Below are positions 14,265 through 23,811 of a stretch of DNA of 64,000 nt, piece after piece. Location: the NCBI RefSeq assembly GCF_000304335.1, contig NZ_CAJF01000024.1:1-64000 (forward strand), given 5' to 3'. This stretch comes from Microbacterium yannicii PS01. GTDB lineage: Bacteria; Actinomycetota; Actinomycetes; Actinomycetales; Microbacteriaceae. The position numbers were made by a program, and so were the translations under genes. Position 1 is the first letter of the stretch; every line of letters starts with the position of its first letter. The notes under the pieces were generated by a model. The model saw only the letters and a program-made list of their open reading frames with translations, was not told the origin of the DNA and did no database searches.

Positions 14265-16939
14265 CGCAGGGCCGCCTTGCGGTCTGCGGGCGGCTCGCGG
14301 TAGTCGGTCGTGCGCTGGCGGAACGGCCGGAACAGGCGCGCGACGAGGGCTGCGGCATCCGTCACCGGCAGTTCCAGGCCGTGCTCGATGCCCGCCTCGG
14401 GCTTGACCCGCCCGTCGAGCAGCGTGCCGCCGAGGTCGTCGCCGCCGGACTGCAGAAGAACAGCGGATGCCGCGATCCCGACGCGCGTCCACGGGATCTG
14501 GACATGCGGGATGCTGCCCGAGAGCATGAGCCGCGACACCGCCACCATCGCCCGGTGCTCGTCGAGCGCCGCGCGTCCCGCGACGAGCGGGACGCCCCCG
14601 GCAGGGCCGGGCAGCGGGATCGGCACGAACTCGGTGAAACCACCGGTGCGGCCCCCGGTCGCTGTGCGGCCCCCGGTCGCTGAGCGGCCCCCGGTCGCTG
14701 AGCCTGTCGAAGCGCCCTCGGTCGCAGCGCGGCCCCCGGTCGCTGAGCCTGTCGAAGCGCCCCCGGTCGCTGAGCGGCCCCCGGTCGCTGAGCCTGTCGA
14801 AGCGCCCTGGATCGCGCGCAGCAGGCGCAGGTGTGCCACGCGCTCGGCGGCGGTCTCGACATGCCCGTAGAACAGCACGCTGGTGGAGTGGAAGCCCGCA
14901 CGGTGGGCGGCGGTGGTGCCCTCGATCCACCGGTCGATCTCGAGGTCGCCCGGAGCGACGAGGCCCCGCACCCGCTCGCTCAGCACCTTGACGCCCGTGC
15001 CGGGGACAGTGTCGACGCCCGCGTCGCGCAGCGCGGCCAGGGCGGAGTCGAGGCCGAGGCCGCCGCGGTCGGCCAGATCCCACACGTCCTGCGGTCGGTA
15101 GGCGTGCAGGTGGATGCGCGGCGCCGCGGCCTTCACCGCGCGGGCGATGTCGAGGTAGCCGTCCGCGCTCTCGGTCGGGGGGAGCAGGCCCTGCACGCAC
15201 AGCTCGGTGGCGCCGAGGTCCCACGCGTCGGCCGCGATCGCTTCGACGTCGTCGAGGCTGAACGTCGCCCGGTCGGCCGTCGCGGCGCGGCGAAGTCCGC
15301 TCGAGGTGAGGTTGCGGTTGACCACGAGGCTGACGGCCTCGCCCACCGTGTACCGCCGGACGTCGTCGGCGGTCGCCGCGAGCACGTCGAGGTCGTCGCC
15401 GGTCGCCTCCAGCAGCGCAACCCATTCCGCGTCGTCGAGCGCGCCCGGGTCGCTCGCCGCTGCCTCGGCGAGCCGCCGCACCCGTCCCTGCGGTCGCGGC
15501 GCTCCGAGAAGTCCCTGCTCCGCAGTCACTTTGTGCGACGCAACGGCCCCCGTAGCCGCGACTTGTGACTGCGGAACAAAGGTCCCTTGAGGCTCCGCAG
15601 TCACCTTTCGCGCTCCAAGGGACCGAGCACCCGCACTTTGCGACTGCGGAGCAGCGTCGGCGGCGAGCAGAGGCGGTGCGGATGCCGCGGCCAGGCCGGT
15701 AGCGGGATCGGCCAGGGCGGCGAGGGCCGGGCGCATGCCGGGGTCGATCCAGGTCTCGGCATCGAGCACGAACTCGGGCTGGGCGGTCAGCCGCTCGCGA
15801 AGCTCGAAGCCGAGGTCGGCGGTCATCCGGTCGAGGTCGTCCAGGTGCGGCCACGGGCGCTCGGGATTGACGTGATCGGCCGTGAGCGGCGAGACGCCGC
15901 CCCAGTCGTCGGCGCCGGCGCGCACGAGCAGGCCGAACTCGGTCGGATCCGACAGGTTCGGCGGCACCTGGATGCGCATGCGCGGCCCCATCACGAGCCG
16001 GGCGACGGCGACGGCCGCGACGTACTCGAGCAGGTCGGCGTCGGGTGCGCCCTGCATCGCGGTGCGGGGCTTCGCGCGGAAGTTCTGCACGATGACCTCC
16101 TGCACGTGGCCCTGCGGCCCGCGCGGCCCGTCGACCTGGTGCCGTTCGTGCGCATCCCGGATCGCGACGAGCGACTCGGCGCGGTCGCGCACGGTCTCGC
16201 CGATGCCGATCAGCACGCCCGTCGTGAACGGTACGCGCTCGCGACCCGCCGCGTCGATGACCTCCAGCCGCAGCGCGGGGTCCTTGTCAGGCGAGCCGAA
16301 GTGCACCTGTCCGGGCTCTTCGAACAGCCGGCGCGAGGTGGTCTCGAGCATCATGCCCATCGAGGGGGCGGTGGGGCGCAGCATCCGCAGCTCCTCCGCG
16401 CTCATCACACCCGGATTGAGATGCGCGAGCAGCCCCGTCTCGGCGGTGACCAGGCGGGCGATGTGGCCGACGTAGTCGAGCGTCGACGCGAACCGGTGCT
16501 CGTCGAGCCACGCGCGGGCCTCGGGCCAGCGGTCCTCGGGCCGGTCGCCGAGTGTCAGCAGCACCTCTTTGCAGCCCATCGCCTGACCCTGCCGCACCAC
16601 CGCGAGCACCTGCTCGGGCGACATGAACGCCGGCTTGTGCTTCTTCAGCAGCTGGCCGGGGGTGTCGACGAAGACGCAGTAGTGGCAGCGGTCGCGGCAG
16701 AGCGTGGTCAGCGGGACGAAGACCTTGCGCGAGTAGGTGAGGATCCCAGGACGATCGGATGCTGCGAGCCCGGCGTCGCGGAGGGCTCCGGCGACCTCGA
16801 GCAGGCGCTCGAAGACCTCGCCCGTCGCGCCCAGCAGAGCCTCGGCGTCATCGATGCCGAGGCGCTCGCCGGCCGCCGCGCGCGCGAGAGCGAGGGCGGG
16901 GGCGGGGGTGGCGGTGACGGAGGGGGACACGGCTGTCAC
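14261..16939 (-). CDS. fbiC: bifunctional FO synthase CofG-CofH with CofH cluster motif missing
   Basis: Makes the deazaflavin FO of coenzyme F420; normally CofH couples tyrosine to 5-amino-6-ribitylaminouracil and CofG closes the ring, each with a radical-SAM [4Fe-4S] cluster. Residues about 60-400 are CofG with an intact motif: Cys81, Cys85, Cys88 in CRDRCHYC. The CofH half is recognisable by GEAVSLVVNRN (541-543 is NRN), WDLGATELCVQG, DTVPGTGVKVLSE, STSVLFYGHVE and terminal RQRTTDY. However, after NRN the usual NFTNVCxxxCxFC segment is absent: the sequence runs L-T-S-S-G-L-R-R, so no CxxxCxxC exists. The linker (about 430-475) is encoded by palindromes and another insert (about 710-765) by tandem repeats. 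GTG 16939 lies 6 bases after GAGACT, a leaderless-type start; 892 aa. First gene of the operon. Confidence 0.88.
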   Translation of the reverse strand: MTAVSPSVTATPAPALALARAAAGERLGIDDAEALLGATGEVFERLLEVAGALRDAGLAASDRPGILTYSRKVFVPLTTLCRDRCHYCVFVDTPGQLLKKHKPAFMSPEQVLAVVRQGQAMGCKEVLLTLGDRPEDRWPEARAWLDEHRFASTLDYVGHIARLVTAETGLLAHLNPGVMSAEELRMLRPTAPSMGMMLETTSRRLFEEPGQVHFGSPDKDPALRLEVIDAAGRERVPFTTGVLIGIGETVRDRAESLVAIRDAHERHQVDGPRGPQGHVQEVIVQNFRAKPRTAMQGAPDADLLEYVAAVAVARLVMGPRMRIQVPPNLSDPTEFGLLVRAGADDWGGVSPLTADHVNPERPWPHLDDLDRMTADLGFELRERLTAQPEFVLDAETWIDPGMRPALAALADPATGLAAASAPPLLAADAAPQSQSAGARSLGARKVTAEPQGTFVPQSQVAATGAVASHKVTAEQGLLGAPRPQGRVRRLAEAAASDPGALDDAEWVALLEATGDDLDVLAATADDVRRYTVGEAVSLVVNRNLTSSGLRRAATADRATFSLDDVEAIAADAWDLGATELCVQGLLPPTESADGYLDIARAVKAAAPRIHLHAYRPQDVWDLADRGGLGLDSALAALRDAGVDTVPGTGVKVLSERVRGLVAPGDLEIDRWIEGTTAAHRAGFHSTSVLFYGHVETAAERVAHLRLLRAIQGASTGSATGGRSATGGASTGSATGGRAATEGASTGSATGGRSATGGRTATGGRTGGFTEFVPIPLPGPAGGVPLVAGRAALDEHRAMVAVSRLMLSGSIPHVQIPWTRVGIAASAVLLQSGGDDLGGTLLDGRVKPEAGIEHGLELPVTDAAALVARLFRPFRQRTTDYREPPADRKAALR
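14650..14812. repeat. tandem CTTCGACAGGCTCAG-type repeats inside cofGH
   Basis: On the plus strand GCTGAGCCTGTCGAAGC recurs at 45-bp spacing (units starting 14693, 14738, 14783), with shortened CCCCCGGTCGCTGAGCGG units between and before them. 45 bp is 15 codons, so the frame is kept. It encodes S-T-G-S-A-T-G-G-R-type low-complexity sequence in the CofH half. Confidence 0.88.
15519..15575. repeat. palindromic element, family P2, copy A (cofGH linker)
   Basis: Perfect 11-bp inverted arms TCCGCAGTCAC (15519-15529) and GTGACTGCGGA (15565-15575). It lies within the CofG-CofH linker coding sequence. Confidence 0.82.
15581..15652. repeat. palindromic element, family P2, copy B (cofGH linker)
   Basis: Perfect 11-bp arms GCTCCGCAGTC (15592-15602) and GACTGCGGAGC (15642-15652), interleaved with a 9-bp pair GGTCCCTTG (15581-15589) and CAAGGGACC (15616-15624). 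The arm sequence equals that of copy A, so the two form a tandem pair of one family. Confidence 0.82.
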
Positions 16940-16945
16940 CGATCC

Positions 16946-16951
16946 AGTCTC
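16946..16951 (-). promoter_or_regulatory. -10-like box before cofGH
   Basis: GAGACT (minus strand) ends six bases before GTG 16939, the same geometry as the TANNNT boxes elsewhere in the window; supports GTG 16939 as a leaderless start of the F420 operon. Confidence 0.4.
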
Positions 16952-17030
16952 GCACCGCCTGCGCCGAGCCGGGTCGCGGATCGTTGCCCTCCTGTAAGCA
17001 AATGAGCCCGGATCGACCCGTCCGCGCTGG

Positions 17031-17036
17031 CAGACT
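17031..17036 (+). promoter_or_regulatory. -10-like box, leaderless, gene at 17043
   Basis: CAGACT ends six bases before ATG 17043. It is divergent from the cofGH promoter in a 103-bp gap. Confidence 0.4.
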
Positions 17037-17042
17037 AGTGCC

Positions 17043-17507
17043 ATGGTGACCCTGCTGCTGGACTCGACGCAGCTCGAGGTCGTGCTCTCGGGGGCTGAGA
17101 GAGCCATGGCATTCCGCAAAGGGAATGTCGTGATCGAGCGGTCGACCATCACCAAGGTGCAGCTCACGGACGACGCCTGGACCTGGCTGCGCGGGGTCCC
17201 GAGCCCCGGCACCCACCTGCGGGGAGTGGTCGCGATGGGCACCTGGCGGTCGGCAGGCGGCGACGACTTCGCCGTGATCCGCCGCCGCCGCCCGAGCGCC
17301 GTGATCGATCTCGAGGGTCACCCCGAATTCCAGCGGATCATCCTCACCACCCGCCACGGCCTCGAACTGGTGCAGGCCCTGCGCCTCGAGGTGGACGAGA
17401 ACCCCGCCGACGTCGTCGAGATCGCCGCCGACACCGGTGCCGTCCCGGTCGCGCCGCCCAAGCGGCCGCGCCCGCGCAAGACCGCCGCTCCCGCTCCCGC
17501 CGTCTGA
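17043..17507 (+). CDS. conserved actinobacterial hypothetical protein
   Basis: 154 aa, soluble. The first 120 residues are a compact alternating strand pattern (LLLDSTQLEVVLSG, NVVIERSTITKVQLTDDAW, AVIDLEGHPEFQRIILTTRH) that looks like a PH-type beta-sandwich; the last 30 residues are a Pro/Lys/Ala-rich basic tail ending PRKTAAPAPAV. No catalytic motif is evident. The ATG has a -10-like box 6 bases upstream and no ribosome site, so leaderless translation is likely. It converges on the frameshifted ABC-2 permease gene. Function unknown. Confidence 0.65.
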   Translation: MVTLLLDSTQLEVVLSGAERAMAFRKGNVVIERSTITKVQLTDDAWTWLRGVPSPGTHLRGVVAMGTWRSAGGDDFAVIRRRRPSAVIDLEGHPEFQRIILTTRHGLELVQALRLEVDENPADVVEIAADTGAVPVAPPKRPRPRKTAAPAPAV

Positions 17508-17575
17508 TCCGTCCCGGCGTGACGGTGGGCATTCCGGATGCCGCGAGTCCGCCGAACCCGCACCGGAGGGCCTTC

Positions 17576-18391
17576 TCAGCTGACGTCGCGGCGCCAGCTC
17601 ACGAGATGCCCGAGCACGACGAGCACGACGGCGTAGCCGAGCAGGACGAGACCGCCCGCCCACCACTCCAGCTGGGCGACCGCAACCCCCCTGCATGCTC
17701 ATTGTGAAGATGCTCGCCCCCACGAGCGCGTCGCTCGCGGCCCCCGGAAGGTACTGCGTGACCTCTGACATGCCGTCGACGAAGGCGGCCGCGGTCCGGG
17801 CGATCGGCTCGAGGAACTGCGTGAACACCAGCACGCCGACGATCGCGCCGACCTGATTGCGCACGAGGGCGCCGACCCCCACGCCGATGAGGGTCCACAG
17901 CACGTAGGCCAGCAGCATCCGGCCGAGCATGGCCCAGATGTCGGAGGACGCCAGCTCGGTGTCCAGACCGAAGCCGGCGAGGAATGCGGCCGCCGGGACG
18001 ACGGACGACAGGATGCCGATGACGCCGAAGAGCAGACCCATCAGCACGCCGACCAGGAGCTTCGCCGCGAGCACCCGGCCGCGGCGCGGGGTGGCGAGGA
18101 AGGTCGGCGTGAGCGTCTTGTGGCGGAACTCGGTCGTCACCATCAGCGTGCCGATGAGCAGCGGGAACACGTAGCCGACGGCAGTCGCGCTGCTGTAGAG
18201 CAGCGGGGCGAGCCCCTCTTCGCTCACCGGCGGAGCGTCGCCGACGAGCGTGCCCGACGCGACAGCCGAGAACACGCCGGCCAGCGCCGATGCGGTGCCG
18301 CCGATGTACACGACGAGGACGATCCCCAGGATCCACCACAGGGACGTCGTGAACTGCTTGGTGGTCTCGGCACGCGTGGCCGCGATGAGGC

Positions 18392-18395
<4 letters not shown>
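17576..18395 (-). pseudogene. ABC-2 type permease, frameshifted at a G6 tract
   Basis: Membrane partner of the ATPase at 18392-20134. The first 230 residues are a normal ABC-2 permease with about five helices (WWILGIVLVVYIGG, VGYVFPLLIGTLMVTTEF, LLVGVLMGLLFGVIG, AYVLWTLIGVGVGALV, VGVLVFTQFLEPIA). After T-M-S-M-Q-G the frame is lost at a run of six G (plus-strand C 17686-17691). With five G the frame would continue VAVAQLEWWAGGLVLLGYAV as a proper last helix and stop at 17576-17578. Uncorrected, it would run on antisense to the next gene as an implausible 515-aa product. Either a sequencing error, a real null allele, or a phase-variable tract. Confidence 0.8.
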
Positions 18396-20134
<1,739 letters not shown>

Positions 20135-20266
20135 GCCGAAACCTCTCGTCCTCACGAAATCCAGGCCCGCGTCACTGCGGCCTAGCCCATCTTGGCCGAA
20201 CTCCGCCCTCGCGCGCATGTCGGGCCCGCAGGCGCCGCCTGCCGTGCCGCCGCGCGCCCCGCCCGG

Positions 20267-20272
20267 TAACGT
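20267..20272 (+). promoter_or_regulatory. -10 box, near-leaderless, 3-hydroxyisobutyryl-CoA hydrolase gene
   Basis: TAACGT ends seven bases before GTG 20280, with no ribosome site between. Confidence 0.45.
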
Positions 20273-20279
20273 TGCGCTC

Positions 20280-21356
20280 GTGACCGACCTCGCCCCCTCG
20301 CCCGCCGAAGAGCCGACCGTTCTGGCTCGCGCCCGCGGCGGACTCGGACGGCTCACGCTCAACAGGCCCCGAGCGATCAACGCCCTCGATCTCGGCATGA
20401 TCCGGCTGATGCACGAGACCCTCGACGCCTGGGAGCACGATACCGAGGTCGACATCGTGCTGCTCGACGGTGCCGGCGAGCGGGGACTGTGCGCCGGCGG
20501 CGATGTCCGCGGGCTCGCCGAACGCGTCACGAGCGGCCGCGCCGACGAGACCGCGCTGTTCTTCCGCGAGGAGTACGCGCTCAACGCGCGCATCGCCGAA
20601 TACCCCAAGACGTTCGTCGCCTTCGCCGACGGCGTCACGATGGGCGGCGGTATCGGCATGGCCGGGCATGCCGCGATCCGCATCGTGACCGAGCGGTCGC
20701 AGCTGGCGATGCCCGAGACCCGCATCGGCTTCACCCCCGACGTGGGCGGCAGCTGGCTGCTCGGACGTGCGCCCGGGCGCCTCGGCGAGTACCTCGGGCT
20801 GACCGGGGCCGTGATGGATGCCTCGGACGCGATCTACGCCGGGTTCGCCGACCACTTCGTTCCGCACGAGAACCTCGACGGGCTGCGCGACGCGCTCGAG
20901 ACCCGTGCCGATCCTTCCAGCCCGACCGAGCTGGTGCTGCTGTTCGACGAGACGCCGCCGCCGTCGCGGCTGATCCGCGCGCGCGAGTGGATCGACGACG
21001 CGTTCGCGGGCGACACGGTGGCCGACATCGTGGAGCGCCTGCGCGCGCGGCCCGAGCCGGAGGCATCCGCCACCGCCGACCTGCTCGGCGAGCTGTCACC
21101 GACCGGTCTCGCCGTGACGCTCGCGTCGGTGCGGCGCTCACGCGAGCTGCCGGGCCTGCGCGACGCGCTCGACCAGGAGTACGGGCTGGTCATGTGGTTC
21201 GCGACGACGCAGCCCGATATGCCCGAGGGCATCCGCGCGCAGGTCATAGACAAGGACCGCTCGCCGCGCTGGACTCCCGCAAACCTGGACGAGCTCGATC
21301 CGGGTGCCGCGGCATCCGCCCTCGCCTTCCGGGCCGAGACCCCGCTCTGGAACTGA
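20280..21356 (+). CDS. 3-hydroxyisobutyryl-CoA hydrolase
   Basis: Crotonase-fold hydrolase of valine degradation that releases free 3-hydroxyisobutyrate. 358 aa, the longer length typical of HIBCH rather than 260-aa hydratases. Visible: LTLNRPRAINALDLGMIRLM, oxyanion segment GLCAGGDVRGLAE, GGGIGMAGHAAIRIVTE, then LAMPETRIGFTPDVGGSWLL with the conserved Glu, and the HIBCH-type C-terminal region with VRRSRELPGLRDALDQEYGL. GTG 20280 is supported by the adjacent -10 box. The upstream and downstream steps are encoded at 58.5-61.5 kb. Confidence 0.88.
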   Translation: MTDLAPSPAEEPTVLARARGGLGRLTLNRPRAINALDLGMIRLMHETLDAWEHDTEVDIVLLDGAGERGLCAGGDVRGLAERVTSGRADETALFFREEYALNARIAEYPKTFVAFADGVTMGGGIGMAGHAAIRIVTERSQLAMPETRIGFTPDVGGSWLLGRAPGRLGEYLGLTGAVMDASDAIYAGFADHFVPHENLDGLRDALETRADPSSPTELVLLFDETPPPSRLIRAREWIDDAFAGDTVADIVERLRARPEPEASATADLLGELSPTGLAVTLASVRRSRELPGLRDALDQEYGLVMWFATTQPDMPEGIRAQVIDKDRSPRWTPANLDELDPGAAASALAFRAETPLWN

Positions 21357-21368
21357 CGCGAGCTCGCC

Positions 21369-22214
21369 ATGGACCGGACCGCGAGGACGCGCACCAGCAG
21401 GCGCCGGCGCGCATACTCGGTCGGCATCGCGATCGACTGGTTCTTCTTCGTCTTCGCCGGCGCCGCAGCGCTGTGGCTGGCCTACCTCAGCCTCACCGAG
21501 ACCTTCCACATCGGCTGGTGGGGCATCCCGTTCTTCATCGGGTTCTGGGTGCTGCTGGCCTACCTCGTGCTGCCGCGCCTGCACCGCATCCTGACCACCG
21601 TCTACGTCCCGGACTACTTCATCGGCCGCACCCGCACGAGCGACGGACTGCTGGGCGATCCGGTGAACCTCGCGTTCCTCGGCACGGGTGAGCAGATCGA
21701 GGCGGCGCTGCGGGCCGCAGGGTGGACCAAGGCCGATGCGGTGACGCTCGCCTCGTCGTGGCGCATCGTCACCTCGACGCTCCGGCGGCGCAGCTATCAC
21801 GAGGCGCCGGTCAGTCCGCTCTTCCTGTTCTCGCGGCAGCAGGACTTCGCGTACCAGCAGGAGGTCGACGGCAACCCCGCGCAGCGGCATCACGTGCGCT
21901 TCTGGCAGTGCCCGGACGGCTGGCTCCTGCCGGGCGGGCGCCGGGTCGACTGGCTGGCGGCGGGCACGTTCGACACGAGCGTCGGACTGTCGCTGTTCAC
22001 GCTCCAGGTCACCCATCGCATCGACGCGAACACCGATGTCGAGCGGGACCACATCGTGAAGACCGTGACGGATGCCGATGCCCGCGTGGTCGTGGACGTC
22101 ATCGAGGACTTCGCCACCGGCTATCACGCCCGCAACGGCGGAGGCGACAGCATCCGCACCGACGGGGATCTGCCCATCGTCGATGTCCGCACCCTCGCGG
22201 CGGTGCGCGCATGA
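21369..22214 (+). CDS. LssY C-terminal-domain membrane protein
   Basis: 281 aa. Two N-terminal transmembrane helices (about residues 20-42 and 50-72) precede a soluble LssY-C-like domain beginning GDPVNLAFLGTGEQIEAALRAAGWTKAD, with SPLFLFSRQQDFAYQQEVDG and a conserved His-rich segment QRHHVRFWQCPDGWLLPGG. Family role is not established; LssY was named from a Legionella secretion locus. It starts 12 bp after the HIBCH gene and overlaps the next gene by 4 bp. Confidence 0.78.
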   Translation: MDRTARTRTSRRRRAYSVGIAIDWFFFVFAGAAALWLAYLSLTETFHIGWWGIPFFIGFWVLLAYLVLPRLHRILTTVYVPDYFIGRTRTSDGLLGDPVNLAFLGTGEQIEAALRAAGWTKADAVTLASSWRIVTSTLRRRSYHEAPVSPLFLFSRQQDFAYQQEVDGNPAQRHHVRFWQCPDGWLLPGGRRVDWLAAGTFDTSVGLSLFTLQVTHRIDANTDVERDHIVKTVTDADARVVVDVIEDFATGYHARNGGGDSIRTDGDLPIVDVRTLAAVRA

Positions 22215-22759
22215 GCGCGGGGCAGCACGGGGCGGCGACGCCGGACCCGCCGCCGCCCGCCAAGCGCCCCGCGTTCGAGCCGGCTGCGCGGCTTCTCACC
22301 CCCACCGGCTACGACCCCGACATGGAGCGGCCGACGTCGATCGTGGCGGGGACGGCGCTGCTGCTGCTGCGGGTGGTGGCCGGCATCGTGGTGCTCGTCG
22401 GCTTCGCGACCGGGTGGGACTCGCTCCTCGCCGACCCCGACTCGGTGCTCGAGGGCTTCGACCCGACGCCCGAGGGGAGCCGGGCGGCGCTGTGGTTCGT
22501 TCTCGCACTCGGCGGAACGGTGCTCGCGATCGACCTGCTGCTGACGATCTTCGTGTTCCTCGGGCGCAACTGGGCGCGGGTCATCGTCATGGTCATCGCC
22601 GTGATGTCGATCAGCACCTCGTTCGTCGCCTGGTGGGCGCAAGGCCAGGAGATCGAGATCGAGGGGACGTTCCTGTCGCTGAGCCTCGACATCCTTCTGC
22701 TCCTCGCGCTGTCGAGCCGGAGCTCCGCCGCCTACGCACGACGCTACGAGCACCGCTGA
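22211..22759 (+). CDS. small polytopic membrane protein
   Basis: 182 aa with a proline-rich cytoplasmic-looking N-terminus of about 45 residues and four hydrophobic helices (SIVAGTALLLLRVVAGIVVL; ALWFVLALGGTVLAIDLLL; VIVMVIAVMSISTSFVAWW; LSLDILLLLALSS). No conserved catalytic pattern seen. ATG overlaps the LssY gene stop (ATGA), so the pair is coupled. Confidence 0.7.
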   Translation: MSAGQHGAATPDPPPPAKRPAFEPAARLLTPTGYDPDMERPTSIVAGTALLLLRVVAGIVVLVGFATGWDSLLADPDSVLEGFDPTPEGSRAALWFVLALGGTVLAIDLLLTIFVFLGRNWARVIVMVIAVMSISTSFVAWWAQGQEIEIEGTFLSLSLDILLLLALSSRSSAAYARRYEHR

Positions 22760-22782
22760 GCGCCGCTCCCTGTGCGGTGACG

Positions 22783-22788
22783 TAATCT
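22783..22788 (+). promoter_or_regulatory. candidate -10 for the J-domain gene
   Basis: TAATCT in a 76-bp gap, 47 bases before GTG 22836; a GGGGGAGCC-like ribosome site lies further upstream than ideal. Confidence 0.3.
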
Positions 22789-22835
22789 GATCCTCCGGCC
22801 GCGGCCCGCGCGACCGGGGGAGCCGGGGGTGGTGC

Positions 22836-23759
22836 GTGTTCGACAGTCCACTGTCCGCGTCGGCGTACGAAGTGCTCGCCGTCGATCCGGATGTCGATCA
22901 CGAGACCCTGCGCAAGGCCTACCGGCTCCGGTTGCGGCAGACCCACCCCGACACCGGTGGAGACGCCGCGATCTTCATCCAGGTGCAGCGGGCATGGGAG
23001 CTCGTGGGCACTCCCGACTCCCGGGCCGCCTACGACCGCGGCCACGGGTTCGGCGAGACCGCCGCCCCCGAGTGGTCGGGATGGCGCCCGCCGCCCGCGC
23101 GCACCGACACCCGTCCGCGCGCCCGGTCGTACGGTCACCCCGGCGGCTGGCGCCGCGAGCGGTACCTCGACCTCATTCGTGAGTGGGTGGGGCGCGGGGT
23201 CACGCTCGACGACCCGTACGACCCGGCGCTCGTGCGATCCGCACCCCATCACCTGCGGCGCCTGCTCGCCGACGCCCTCGCCGAAGAGGCCACCGCGCGC
23301 ATCGTCGCCGACCTGGGCATGGGCTACACCGTGTGGCACGACGTCGTCGCCGCAGGGTCTGCCGACTCCGACGCCAAGATCGACCACATCGTGCTCGGCC
23401 CGAGCGGTCTGTACGGCCTCTTGTCGGAGGATTTCGGCGGCCCGGCGCGCCTGCGCCGCGGCGAGTTCACGGGCGACGACGTTCCCGGGGCGCCCATCGC
23501 GGAGCTGCTGGCGAGCATGCGGGCGGTGGCACGCGCCGCGGGCGTGCGCTTCAGCGGAGCGATCGTGGTGCTGCCCGACGAGGATGTCATCGAGCCGATC
23601 GAGGAGATCGGCAAGGTGCGCGGCGTGCGCGTCGCGGTGGTGTCGCGCAGCGCCCTGTCGACGGTGCTGCGCCGCGGCATCACCGGCGCCCGTGACATCG
23701 GCGGCAACGAGGTCTTCGACGTGCGCACGCGCCTGCAGCACACCGTCCGCTTCGCCTGA
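22836..23759 (+). CDS. J-domain protein with C-terminal NERD-like domain
   Basis: 307 aa. Residues 8-72 are a DnaJ J-domain (YEVLAVDPDVDHETLRKAYR, HPD at 37-39, then AWELVGTPDSRAAYDRG). There is no Gly/Phe or zinc-finger region as in DnaJ itself. The C-terminal 150 residues contain DAKIDHIVLGPSGLYGLLSE, which resembles the nuclease-related (NERD) core where D and the I-D-H-I strand contribute to an active-site-like pocket, plus GVRFSGAIVVLPDED. J-domains recruit Hsp70; a fused NERD-like domain suggests chaperone targeting to a nucleic-acid or regulatory function. The domain call for the C-terminus is by motif resemblance only. Confidence 0.72.
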   Translation: MFDSPLSASAYEVLAVDPDVDHETLRKAYRLRLRQTHPDTGGDAAIFIQVQRAWELVGTPDSRAAYDRGHGFGETAAPEWSGWRPPPARTDTRPRARSYGHPGGWRRERYLDLIREWVGRGVTLDDPYDPALVRSAPHHLRRLLADALAEEATARIVADLGMGYTVWHDVVAAGSADSDAKIDHIVLGPSGLYGLLSEDFGGPARLRRGEFTGDDVPGAPIAELLASMRAVARAAGVRFSGAIVVLPDEDVIEPIEEIGKVRGVRVAVVSRSALSTVLRRGITGARDIGGNEVFDVRTRLQHTVRFA

Positions 23760-23811
23760 TCCTCATCATCCGCCGACCGGGCGGACTCTCGTCTCGACGA
23801 GGATGCGCGCG

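Noticed and set aside
14650..14812. Possible CRISPR array
   Set aside because: 45-bp direct repeats without unique spacers, inside a coding frame.
15587..17005. 472-codon open frame antisense to cofGH
   Set aside because: Mirror frame of a long high-GC gene; arginine/histidine-rich with no domain, and the minus-strand product is clearly FO synthase.
16848..17575. Extension of the ABC-2 permease frame past the G6 tract to a 515-aa product
   Set aside because: The extension is arginine/proline-rich and antisense to a plausible gene; the natural C-terminus is in the adjacent frame.
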